Origin: Corynebacterium auris
GTDB taxonomy: Bacteria > Actinomycetota > Actinomycetes > Mycobacteriales > Mycobacteriaceae
Reading direction: 5' to 3'
DNA length: 64,000 nucleotides
NCBI RefSeq assembly: GCF_030408575.1
Contig: NZ_CP047047.1
Coordinates: forward strand, 2,039,275 to 2,103,274
Part shown: piece by piece, positions 16,390 to 25,645 of the stretch
Position numbering within the stretch: the first letter of the stretch is position 1
Layout: every line of letters starts with the position of its first letter
Program-made: the position numbers and the translations under genes
Notes under the pieces: model-generated
The model's database searches: none
The model's input: the letters and a program-made list of their open reading frames with translations, nothing else
Told to the model about the DNA's origin: nothing

Positions 16390-17430
16390 ATGACAACACG
16401 CAGCGAATGGACCCTGGTGGCCTCCGAGGACACCCCGGCCGCCCCGCGCGGGGCCGAGACCTACCACGTCCGCTACACCGCCGAGGGCGCCCGCGGGCCC
16501 GTGCCCATGACCGGTCTGGTCACCGTGCCCGTCGAGCGGCGCCCGGACGGGGCGATCTTCAGCTGGGCGCACGGGACCACCGGTATCTCCACCAACAGCG
16601 CCCCCTCGCGCCACGTCGCGGGCGACCGCATCGAGCGCTACATCACCCCGTGGACCGAGTTTTTGCAGCGCTGGGTGGACGAGGGCTACGTGGTCGCTCA
16701 GCCGGACTACGAGGGCCTTGGTGTCGAGGAGGTCGGCGCGACGTACATGCACCGGGCCTCGCTGGCCTCCTCCATCAACCGGCTCGTGGAGGAATCGCGC
16801 GTAAAGTTCGGCCGCGGCGAGAGCTGGCTCAACGTGGGCTTTAGCCAGGGCGGCTACGCCGCGCTCGCCGCGGCAGATAACCCGACTACCGGACTCGCCG
16901 CAACCATCTCGCTCGCCCCCGGCGATACCGAGCTGGTGAACAAGAACCTGCGGATCATGGGCGTGCGCCCCGTCGACGTCGCCCGCATGCTCAAGGGCAC
17001 CGCGGTGCGCTTCTTCCCCATCGTCATCGCCGGCGCCCTCAACGCCTTTGACACCGTGCGCGCCGAGGACTTCCTCAGCGAGCGCGGCGCCGAGCTCGTG
17101 GACAAGGCCGAAAAGCTCACCCTGCCGGAACTGCGCGACGAGGTCGCCGACACGTCCGGCGGCGAGCTGTTCATCTCCAAGGCCAACACCAAGCCCATGC
17201 AGGACCTCCTGGACGAGCAGCGCCTGGAGCTCATGCACCCGCAGGGGCCGATCTTCATCCTCGCCGGAGACAAGGACGTGACCATCAACCGCGAATCGCT
17301 CAAGTCGGTGCTCAAGGTGTGGCAGGACAAGGGGGTCACCGCGGAGTACCGCGAGATCCCGGAGGTGACTCACAGCGACACCGTCCCCGCCAGCTTCGAG
17401 CTGCAAAAGGAGTGGCTGGCCGGCCTCTAG
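16390..17430 (+). CDS. Alpha/beta-hydrolase (secretory-lipase-like fold, cytosolic)
   Basis: Serine hydrolase of 346 aa. The nucleophile elbow is GFSQGGYAAL, and an upstream oxyanion segment WAHGTTG is present. A C-terminal histidine in PEVTHSDTV and an aspartate in LAGDKDV complete a plausible triad. The fold resembles the actinobacterial LIP/secretory lipase group, yet no signal peptide is visible, so it probably acts inside the cell. The start at 16390 has AAAGGAG directly upstream; the frame is open 28 codons further but without a ribosome-binding site. It ends at a terminator shared with convergent groEL. The substrate is unknown; an ester or short acyl group is likely. Confidence 0.75.
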   Translation: MTTRSEWTLVASEDTPAAPRGAETYHVRYTAEGARGPVPMTGLVTVPVERRPDGAIFSWAHGTTGISTNSAPSRHVAGDRIERYITPWTEFLQRWVDEGYVVAQPDYEGLGVEEVGATYMHRASLASSINRLVEESRVKFGRGESWLNVGFSQGGYAALAAADNPTTGLAATISLAPGDTELVNKNLRIMGVRPVDVARMLKGTAVRFFPIVIAGALNAFDTVRAEDFLSERGAELVDKAEKLTLPELRDEVADTSGGELFISKANTKPMQDLLDEQRLELMHPQGPIFILAGDKDVTINRESLKSVLKVWQDKGVTAEYREIPEVTHSDTVPASFELQKEWLAGL

Positions 17431-17438
17431 CCGCGCGA

Positions 17439-17471
17439 AAAGGGCGCCCCGGTTCTCCCCGGGGCGCCCTT
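17439..17471. terminator. Bidirectional terminator between hydrolase and groEL
   Basis: Arms aagggcgcccc and ggggcgccctt pair perfectly around a short loop containing ttctc. It lies 9 bp after the hydrolase stop and 24 bp after the groEL stop on the opposite strand. Confidence 0.88.
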
Positions 17472-17494
17472 GAGGCGTCGTTAAGCAGTGCTTT

Positions 17495-19150
<1,656 letters not shown>

Positions 19151-19188
19151 TTAGCTAGTGAGAGTTCTCGTTGAGCGACGACACTCCA

Positions 19189-19218
19189 CCGCCCCCGGGC
19201 CTTGCGCTCCGCGGGGGC
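19189..19218 (-). promoter_or_regulatory. GC-rich hairpin in the groEL 5' leader
   Basis: Arms cgccccc (19189-19195) and gggggcg (19212-19218), with further inner pairing, lie about 57-86 nt upstream of the groEL start in the transcribed leader. It could stabilise the mRNA or tune translation. No specific riboregulator class is recognised. Confidence 0.4.
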
Positions 19219-19299
19219 GATCGTCAGCGGCTAAGCAGGCGCCCGCGACGGCACGGCTGATGAGTGGCGTCAGCCTCACCCGCTTAAAGTATTCAGGTT

Positions 19300-19326
19300 T
19301 TAGCACTCTCGGGCAGCGAGTGCCAG
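19300..19326. promoter_or_regulatory. CIRCE operator 1 (HrcA site)
   Basis: ttagcactc-N9-gagtgccag matches the CIRCE consensus TTAGCACTC-N9-GAGTGCTAA except in the last three bases. It is the groEL-proximal copy. Confidence 0.9.
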
Positions 19327-19345
19327 CAAGTGCTAGGAACCAGTT

Positions 19346-19372
19346 TTAGCACTGCCGCCCGGTGAGTGCAAC
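19346..19372. promoter_or_regulatory. CIRCE operator 2 (HrcA site)
   Basis: ttagcactg-N9-gagtgcaac is a second CIRCE with slightly degenerate arms. An extra half-site, aagtgctag (19328-19336), lies between the two operators. Its right arm ends 22 bp from the -10 box of the divergent M20 peptidase gene, so HrcA bound here could affect both directions. Confidence 0.8.
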
Positions 19373-19406
19373 GGCGCCCCGCTGTCCCGGTGGTAATTTC
19401 GGGCGC

Positions 19407-20750
19407 ATGACCGATCTCGCCCCGCAGCGCCAGCGCATCTTCTCCGACCTGTCCACGCTCGTCTCCTTCAACTCCCCCCACTCCACGCCCGAGTTCGCCG
19501 ACGAGCACGAGGCCGCCTGTGCGTGGGTGGCGGGGGCGCTCGCCGAGCGCGGGCTACAGGTCACGCGGCATGCGACCGTCGATAATGCAGACACCGTCAT
19601 CGGCCTCAAAGAGCCCGAAGGCGACGCGCCGACCGTACTGCTCTACTCGCACTACGACGTCGTCCCCGCCGGAGATCCCACCGCCTGGACCAGCAACCCC
19701 TTCGAACTCACCGAGCGCGACGGGCGCTGGTACGGCCGCGGCGCCGCCGACTGCAAGGGCAACCTGGCCATGCACCTCGAAGCGCTGCGCCTCGTGGAGG
19801 AGCTCGGCGGCACCGACCTCGGACTAAAGGTCGTGGTGGAGGGCTCCGAGGAGCTCGGCGGCCTCGACGGGCTGGTCCGCCTCATCGAGGCAGACCCCGA
19901 GCTCTTCAGCGCCGACGCCATCCTCATCGCCGACTCCGGCAACGTCGCCCCGGGAGTACCCACCCTGGTCACCTCCCTGCGCGGCGGGGCGCAGATCACC
20001 GTCAGCGTCGAAACGCTCGAAGGCTCCATCCACTCCGGCAGCTACGGCGGCGCCGCCCCCGACGCCGCCCACGCCCTCGTGCGCATCGCCGATTCGCTTT
20101 TCGACGCCCACGGCCGCACCTCCATCGACGGCGTCGACTGCCTCGCCACCTGGGAGGGCGACCCCTACCCCCGCGACGTCTTCCGCACCGACGCCGGAGT
20201 CCTCGAAGGCGTGCAACTGCTCGGCACCGTCGACGACGAACCCGCCGACATGGTCTGGGCCCGCCCGGCCATCACCATGATCGGCTTCACCTCCACCCCC
20301 GTGGACAAGGCCGTCAACGCCATCAGCGCCCGCGCCCAGGCCCAGTTCAACCTGCGCGTTCCCGCCGGCACGGACGCCGCCTTCGTCGCCGAAAAGGTCA
20401 AGGAGCACATCCTCGCGCACACCCCCTGGGGCGCGAAGGTCCAGGTCGACGTCGCCGCCATCAACCAGCCCTTCTCCACCGACCCCGCCCGCCCAGCCGT
20501 GGCGCTTCTCGGCGAGTGCCTACGCGAGGCCTACGACGCCTCCGACATCGCCGTCGTCGGCTCCGGCGGCTCCATCCCGCTGACCATCACGCTGCAGGAG
20601 CAGTTCCCAGACGCCGAGATCGCCCTCTTCGGCGTCGAGGAGCCCCTGTGCGGCATCCACGGCGTCGACGAGTCCGTCGACCCGGCAGAGATCGAGCGCA
20701 TCGCCGTCGCCGAGGCGCTCTTCCTCACCCGCTACGGTGCGCGCAGCTAG
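19407..20750 (+). CDS. M20-family metallo-dipeptidase
   Basis: Di-zinc aminoacyl hydrolase of the M20/ArgE-DapE-CPG2 family, 447 aa. Metal ligands and catalytic residues are visible: SHYDVVPAG (His and catalytic Asp), GRGAADCKGN (bridging Asp), VEGSEELGG (catalytic Glu, metal Glu), LIADSG (Asp) and GIHGVDE (His). The dimerisation-domain histidine is in GSIHSGSYGG. ATG 19407 lies 7 nt after a TAATTT box (19394-19399), predicting a leaderless mRNA. A nearby CIRCE suggests possible heat-shock linkage. The substrate is probably a dipeptide; which one is not determinable. Confidence 0.88.
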   Translation: MTDLAPQRQRIFSDLSTLVSFNSPHSTPEFADEHEAACAWVAGALAERGLQVTRHATVDNADTVIGLKEPEGDAPTVLLYSHYDVVPAGDPTAWTSNPFELTERDGRWYGRGAADCKGNLAMHLEALRLVEELGGTDLGLKVVVEGSEELGGLDGLVRLIEADPELFSADAILIADSGNVAPGVPTLVTSLRGGAQITVSVETLEGSIHSGSYGGAAPDAAHALVRIADSLFDAHGRTSIDGVDCLATWEGDPYPRDVFRTDAGVLEGVQLLGTVDDEPADMVWARPAITMIGFTSTPVDKAVNAISARAQAQFNLRVPAGTDAAFVAEKVKEHILAHTPWGAKVQVDVAAINQPFSTDPARPAVALLGECLREAYDASDIAVVGSGGSIPLTITLQEQFPDAEIALFGVEEPLCGIHGVDESVDPAEIERIAVAEALFLTRYGARS

Positions 20751-20773
20751 GGTTTCCTTCCGGGTTGTTCGGC

Positions 20774-21098
20774 GGCCACGCACAGTCGGGGCTTGCGCCC
20801 CCTGGTCGACCGCAACCCGAAGTCGGGGTACGCCACCTGGAGTTTTGCGTGCTTGTTTTCGCTGCGGTCGACCAGGGCCCACGCAAAGTCGGGGTTTAGC
20901 GCCTTCCTGGTCGACCGCAACGCAGAGTCGGGGTTTACGACCTGGGGTTTTACGTGCTTGTTTTCGCTGCGGTCGACCAGGGCCCACGCAAAGTCGGGGT
21001 TTAGCAGCGCCTAGTCGACCCCAACGCAGAGTCGGAGTTTGCCACCTGGGGTTTTACACCCCCGGATTTCGCTGCGGTCGATTAGGACTAGGGGTTTA
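20774..21098 (+). repeat. Intergenic tandem array A: three units of about 105 bp
   Basis: Units begin near 20801, 20906 and 21010, after a partial unit. Each unit contains cctggtcgaccgca and, about 60 nt on, its reverse complement tgcggtcgaccagg. Each unit therefore can fold into a hairpin. Each arm is followed by a direct subrepeat agtcggggttta. The third unit is more diverged. The segment gacctggggttttacgtg-n-tttcgctgcggtcgacc closely resembles the 72-bp units near 42.6-43.2 kb. No protein-coding signal is supported. Confidence 0.8.
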
Positions 21099-21172
21099 GC
21101 GCCCGCTGCCCGCCCCAGCACCCCGCAAAAGGCGGCGGCGTTGGGGCGTCGAGAAGCAATGCTACGGATGTG

Positions 21173-21201
21173 TTGCGCGACACAGCGGGAGCCAGTAGTG
21201 T
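21173..21201 (+). promoter_or_regulatory. Promoter of the leader peptide / LeuA-regulatory-domain gene
   Basis: -35 TTGCGC (21173-21178), a 17-bp spacer and -10 TAGTGT (21196-21201) lie 7 nt before the leader-peptide ATG. That spacing is the same as for many leaderless genes in this window. Confidence 0.6.
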
Positions 21202-21208
21202 GGCCCAC

Positions 21209-21310
21209 ATGACATCCGCGATTCTTCCTCCGAGCCAGGTGCTAGCCGTACTAGCGGGCTCGCGTAGCCGAATTCACGTAATTCGGGCTACGTACCCCAG
21301 CCGCAGCTAG
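21209..21310 (+). CDS. Candidate leader peptide (33 aa), rich in Leu/Val/Ile
   Basis: Short frame starting at the predicted transcription start. It encodes MTSAILPPSQVLAVLAG and then a Ser/Arg-rich second half with IHVI. Nine of 33 residues are branched-chain. Leucines 12 and 15 use CTA, a codon that looks rare in the high-GC neighbours, and GTA is used for two of the three valines. A gene for a LeuA regulatory domain follows 100 bp later. Rare regulatory codons just before a hairpin (21263-21292) fit ribosome-mediated attenuation as known for actinobacterial leuA. The attenuation role is inferred. Confidence 0.5.
   Translation: MTSAILPPSQVLAVLAGSRSRIHVIRATYPSRS
21263..21292 (+). promoter_or_regulatory. 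Hairpin within the leader-peptide frame
   Basis: cgtagccgaatt and aattcgggctacg pair around cacgt with one unpaired base. It follows the CTA/GTA codon cluster by about 12 nt. Outer gctagc motifs at 21241-21246 and 21306-21311 could form an alternative structure. No U-run follows, so it is not a simple terminator. Confidence 0.45.
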
Positions 21311-21410
21311 CCGGTTCGTGTGGCGCGGGGAAGTAGTCGGTAAGAAGTACAGGACTCCAGGACCGGTCATCCACCCCCACCCTTTCGCCACTGAAGGAAT
21401 TATTGCGACC

Positions 21411-21929
21411 ATGGCTGCCCTGCCCTCTTTTTCTGCCACCACCACCGCCTTCCACGACACGCGCGACCCGCTGCAGGCGCGCTACGACATTGACACGAAA
21501 CTGCCCCGCGAGCTGCGCGAGGAGGCCGCGGGCATGGACTGGGGCCTGTTCATGGCCACCTACGCACCCGCCGCAACGCTCCACGTCGGACTGACCCCCA
21601 CCGCGCACTCCCTGTGGGCCGGCACCCGCTACAGCGCAACCGTCACAGCCTCCACCAAGACTGAACGCCCGCGCACCACCACCTGCGAGATGAATGCCGC
21701 CGGGCCCGCCGCCGCGGTCAGTCAAGTCCTCAACGACCACGGCCGCTACGTCGAAATACTTTCATTCCACCAGATTGAGCTGTATGAAGCCACCGTCACG
21801 TGCGTCGAGGTTGGCCACCAGGTCGACCACAAGCGCCGGGCCTGGGCCATCGGCTTCGGCGCCACGCCCGCGCACTCCGTCGCCGCCGCTCTGTCCTCGG
21901 GCGCGCAACGGATCTACGGCAACCTGTAA
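21411..21929 (+). CDS. Stand-alone LeuA regulatory (allosteric) domain-like protein
   Basis: 172-residue protein that aligns by eye with the end of actinobacterial 2-isopropylmalate synthase. YDIDTKLPRELREE resembles the linker helix (DYGLxLPRxxQxEF). AAGPAAAVSQVLNDHG resembles the GNGPVxAxxxAL start of the LeuA dimerisation/leucine-binding domain. VEILSFHQIEL, ATVTCVEV, RRAWAIGFGATPAHSVAAAL and SSGAQRI follow the remaining strands and helices. The catalytic TIM barrel (about 400 residues) is absent, so it cannot synthesise isopropylmalate. It may bind leucine or pair with full-length LeuA. GAAGGAAT lies 13 nt before ATG 21411. The assignment is moderate. Confidence 0.6.
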   Translation: MAALPSFSATTTAFHDTRDPLQARYDIDTKLPRELREEAAGMDWGLFMATYAPAATLHVGLTPTAHSLWAGTRYSATVTASTKTERPRTTTCEMNAAGPAAAVSQVLNDHGRYVEILSFHQIELYEATVTCVEVGHQVDHKRRAWAIGFGATPAHSVAAALSSGAQRIYGNL

Positions 21930-22138
21930 ACCCCCAGGGCCCGGGGCCGCCGTGGCAGGCACGATGGAAACTCGCTACAGTTAGCAACGTTGGCCGCGCC
22001 ACGACAAGACGCGCCTTTTTATCTTGTTGCATACGTTTGCAAGTTATTTTGGTGTAGTTTCATTGCCCCCTGCGGTGGGTGTACGTCGCACCGCGCACGG
22101 CCTCGTCCCGAGTCCCGACATCCCAGGAGGGCACCACC

Positions 22139-25100
22139 GTGCTGACGCTGCTGGCCGCGCTCACTATAGCGACAATTGCCGCACCACTGCTTATACGCAC
22201 TCTCGGGCGCAGCGCCTTTGCCATCCTCGCAATCGTCCCTCTCGTCGGCTTCGTGTGGATGGCCTCGATGTTCCACAACGGCGTCTTCGCGGACGGCGGC
22301 GAGATCCTGGCCAGCTACAGCTGGATGCCCAGCGCCAACCTGAACCTCGAGTTCCGCCTCGACGCTTTGGCCGGGCTGTTCAGCCTGATCATCCTCGGCG
22401 TCGGCGCGCTCATCCTGCTCTACTGCTGGGGTTACTTCGACTCCAACCCCCGCCGCCTGGCCATCTTCGGCGGCGAGCTCACCGCCTTTGCCACGATCAT
22501 GTACGGGCTGGTCATCTCGGACAACCTCCTGCTCATGTACGTGTTCTGGGAGCTCACCTCGGTGCTGTCCTTCCTGCTGGTCAGCTACTACGGCGAGCGC
22601 GCCTCCTCGCGCCGCGCGGCGATCCAGGCGCTGCTTGTCACTACATTCGGCGGGCTGGCCATGCTCGTGGGCATCATCCTGCTCGGCCGCCAGACCGGCA
22701 TCTGGCGCCTGTCGGAGCTGCCGCTGTTCGCCAACATCTCCACCACCCCGGCGATCTCGGCGGCGATCATCCTCATCATGCTCGGCGCCCTGACCAAGTC
22801 CGCCCTGGCGCCCTGGCACTTCTGGCTGCCGGGCGCGATGGCGGCGCCGACGCCGGTGTCGGCGTACCTGCACGCCGCGGCAATGGTGAAGGCGGGCATC
22901 TACCTCGTCGCCCGCCTCGCCCCGGACTTCGTGGAGGTCAACACCTGGCACATCGTGGTCATCGGCACCGGCATCTTCACTATGCTGCTCGGCGGCTGGA
23001 TGGCTCTGAAGCAGCACGACCTCAAGCTCATCCTCGCCTACGGCACCGTCTCCCAGCTGGGCATGATTACCGCCGTCATCGGCGTGGGTTCGCGCGAGGC
23101 CACGCTCGCGGGCCTGGCGCTAACGTTCGGCCACGCCATGTTCAAGGCGGCGCTGTTCATGGTCGTCGGCGCGATCGACCACTCCTCCGGCACGCGCGAC
23201 ATCCGCGAGCTGTCGGGCCTGGGCCGCAAGGAGCCGCTGGTCTTCGGTATCGCGGTCGTCGCCACGGCGTCGATGGCGGGTATTCCCCCGCTGTTTGGCT
23301 TCGTGGCCAAGGAAACGGCGCTCGACGCGATCCTCAACGAGGAGCTGCTGTTGGGCATGCCCGGCGGGCTCATGCTCGTCGGCCTCGTGGTCGGTTCGGC
23401 GCTGACCATGGCCTACTCGCTGTACTTTTTGCACGGCGCGTTTGCGACCAAGGGCGACGGCGTCGTCTCGGAGGCTGTGGAGGGGATGCACTCCATCGGC
23501 CCGAAGCTGTGGATCTCCCCCGCCGTCCTGGCGGCCGCGTCCATCGTCTTCGGCCTCGTTCCACGCTTGCTGTCGGACCCCTTCAACGAGTACCTCGACG
23601 TCCGCTTCCCCGAGGTCCCCGGCGAGGACCTGGCGCTGTGGCACGGCTTTAACCTGCCGCTGCTTCTCACCGTCATCATCATCACCGCCGGCTCGCTCAT
23701 GTTCTGGCAGCGCGAGCTCGTCGCCCGCGCGCAGTTCGATCCGCCAGCGCTTGGCGACGCCGACCGGGTCTGGGACTCCCTCCTCGGCCGCCTGCGGGTG
23801 TGGTCGCTGCGCCTGACGGCCTCGACCCAGCGCGGCTCGTTGACCATCAACCTCGCGGTGATCTTCCTGGTCCTCGCGGTGGTGCCGCTGGGCGCCCTAG
23901 TGCTCGGGGACTCCAACGCGATCCAGATGATCGCCTGGGACACCCCGCTGCAGGCCGCCGCGGTGATCTTCATGGTGTTCGTGGCCATCGCCGCCACCAT
24001 GCAGCGCAACCGCCTCTCCGCGGTCATCATGGTGGGCCTGACCGGCTTCGCCGCCGCGCTCATCTTCGCCCTCCACGGCGCGCCCGACCTGGCGCTGACG
24101 CAGGTGCTGGTGGAGACGATCTCAGTGGTCGTGTTCATGCTGGTGCTGCGCAAGATGCCCACCGACGCCGGCGAGCGCAGTGACGACGTCCGCCTGCGCG
24201 CCTGGCTCTCCATCGCCGCGGGCGTCTCGGTGGTCATCGTGGCCATGACGGCCATGTCCGCCCGCGTCGCCGAGCCGATTTCCACGCGCATGCCGGAGCT
24301 GGCCTACGACATCGGCCACGGCCGCAACACGGTCAACGTCCTGCTCGTGGACCTGCGTGCGGCAGATACCTTCGGCGAGATCTCGGTGCTTGTCATCGCC
24401 GCCACCGGCGTGGCCAGCCTCATCTTCGGCACCACCACCTTCAGCCGCTCCTCGCGGCGCCCCGTGCTGCTGACCAACAAGGCGCGCTGGCTGGCCGCCA
24501 ACGTCGACTCGGAGACGGTGCAAAACCGCTCCATCATGGTCGACGTGGCCACCCGCCTGCTCTTCCCGGCGATGATCATGCTCTCGCTCTACTTCTTCTT
24601 CGTCGGCCACAATGCCCCCGGCGGCGGCTTCGCCGGCGGCCTCGTCGCCGCGCTGGCGTTCGCGCTGCGCTACCTGGCCGGCGGGCGCCGCGAGATCGAG
24701 GAGGCGTTGCCGATCGACCCCGCCAAGCTTCTGGGCGCGGGCCTGATCTTCTCCGGCCTCGCCGCCGTGGGCCCGATGTTCTTCGGCTACCCGCCGCTGA
24801 CCAGCGGCTACATCGAGGCTGAGCTGCCGCTGATCGGCGAGGTCACCATCACCTCGGCATTGCTTTTCGACGCCGGGGTCTACGTCATCGTCATCGGCCT
24901 GATCATGCACGTGCTCACCTCCGTCGGCGGCCACCTCGACTACGAGGAGGAGGTGCGCAAGGACCGCGCCCGCGAGCGCGCCCGCAACCTCCAGGAGAAG
25001 AACCAGGCGCGCCGGCAGGACCAGGAGAAACGGCGCCAGGAGCGCGCCGCCCAGCGCACGGCTCTGGCCACCGGCGGCTCGAGCGTCGCCCCGCGCGCCG

Positions 25101-25150
25101 AGGGGAACGAATCTGGTGAAGGAACTACGACTGGAAGGAAGGACAGCTAA
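22139..25150 (+). CDS. mrpA: Mrp antiporter subunit A with fused MrpB-like C-terminus
   Basis: Large membrane subunit of the multisubunit Na+/H+ antiporter, homologous to NuoL. The 1003-residue chain starts at GTG 22139 with AGGAGG 7 nt upstream. The NuoL-like core has LMYVFWELTSVLSF (conserved Glu), TKSALAPWHFWLPGAM, and PTPVSAYLHAAAMVKAG with the Lys/His signature. Central helices match MrpA, and residues after about 810 (RLLFPAMIMLSLYFFFVGHNAPGGGF) match MrpB, which is a separate gene in many bacteria. The tail is a charged coiled segment (KNQARRQDQEKRRQERAAQR). It starts the six-gene operon and likely serves sodium or alkali resistance. Confidence 0.93.
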   Translation: MLTLLAALTIATIAAPLLIRTLGRSAFAILAIVPLVGFVWMASMFHNGVFADGGEILASYSWMPSANLNLEFRLDALAGLFSLIILGVGALILLYCWGYFDSNPRRLAIFGGELTAFATIMYGLVISDNLLLMYVFWELTSVLSFLLVSYYGERASSRRAAIQALLVTTFGGLAMLVGIILLGRQTGIWRLSELPLFANISTTPAISAAIILIMLGALTKSALAPWHFWLPGAMAAPTPVSAYLHAAAMVKAGIYLVARLAPDFVEVNTWHIVVIGTGIFTMLLGGWMALKQHDLKLILAYGTVSQLGMITAVIGVGSREATLAGLALTFGHAMFKAALFMVVGAIDHSSGTRDIRELSGLGRKEPLVFGIAVVATASMAGIPPLFGFVAKETALDAILNEELLLGMPGGLMLVGLVVGSALTMAYSLYFLHGAFATKGDGVVSEAVEGMHSIGPKLWISPAVLAAASIVFGLVPRLLSDPFNEYLDVRFPEVPGEDLALWHGFNLPLLLTVIIITAGSLMFWQRELVARAQFDPPALGDADRVWDSLLGRLRVWSLRLTASTQRGSLTINLAVIFLVLAVVPLGALVLGDSNAIQMIAWDTPLQAAAVIFMVFVAIAATMQRNRLSAVIMVGLTGFAAALIFALHGAPDLALTQVLVETISVVVFMLVLRKMPTDAGERSDDVRLRAWLSIAAGVSVVIVAMTAMSARVAEPISTRMPELAYDIGHGRNTVNVLLVDLRAADTFGEISVLVIAATGVASLIFGTTTFSRSSRRPVLLTNKARWLAANVDSETVQNRSIMVDVATRLLFPAMIMLSLYFFFVGHNAPGGGFAGGLVAALAFALRYLAGGRREIEEALPIDPAKLLGAGLIFSGLAAVGPMFFGYPPLTSGYIEAELPLIGEVTITSALLFDAGVYVIVIGLIMHVLTSVGGHLDYEEEVRKDRARERARNLQEKNQARRQDQEKRRQERAAQRTALATGGSSVAPRAEGNESGEGTTTGRKDS

Positions 25151-25645
25151 ATGGAAGCGAACCTCTTCCTGCTCATCGGCTCGGGCGTGCTCATCGCCTG
25201 CGGGGTCTACCTCATGCTCGACCGCGCCATGACGCGCATGGTCATGGGCGTGATCCTGCTGGGCAACGGCGCGAACCTGCTCATCCTGCAGGCGGGCGGC
25301 CAGGCGGGCGCCCCGCCGGTGATCGGGCGCGAAAGCGAGCTGTACGAGGACAGCACCTCCGACCCCCTCGCCCAGGCGATGATCCTCACCGCGATCGTGA
25401 TCTCTCTGGCGATGGTCGCGTTCATGCTGGCCTTGGCCTACCGCCAGTACCGCTACCGCACGGACGACGTCGTCGAGCGCGACCCGGAGGACAAGGTCAT
25501 CGCCGCCCGGCCGGCCACTCCGTCCGCGGCGCCCGACCACGACGCCTCGGACGACCCGCACACGGGGCGATCGCGCTCCTCCGGCGACAACTTCGGCCCG
25601 CGCTCCTTCGAGGACCCGGTCAAGGAGGCCGACGATGAACGATAG
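25151..25645 (+). CDS. mrpC: Mrp antiporter subunit C
   Basis: NuoK-like subunit of 164 aa with three membrane spans in the first 100 residues (LLIGSGVLIACGVYLML; MVMGVILLGNGANLLIL; AMILTAIVISLAMVAFMLAL). The conserved GNGANLL and DPLAQAMILTAIVI segments are present. The hydrophilic tail of about 55 residues (rich in Asp/Pro/Ser) is longer than in minimal MrpC proteins. It starts immediately after the mrpA stop (TAAATG) and overlaps mrpD by 11 bp. Confidence 0.93.
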   Translation: MEANLFLLIGSGVLIACGVYLMLDRAMTRMVMGVILLGNGANLLILQAGGQAGAPPVIGRESELYEDSTSDPLAQAMILTAIVISLAMVAFMLALAYRQYRYRTDDVVERDPEDKVIAARPATPSAAPDHDASDDPHTGRSRSSGDNFGPRSFEDPVKEADDER

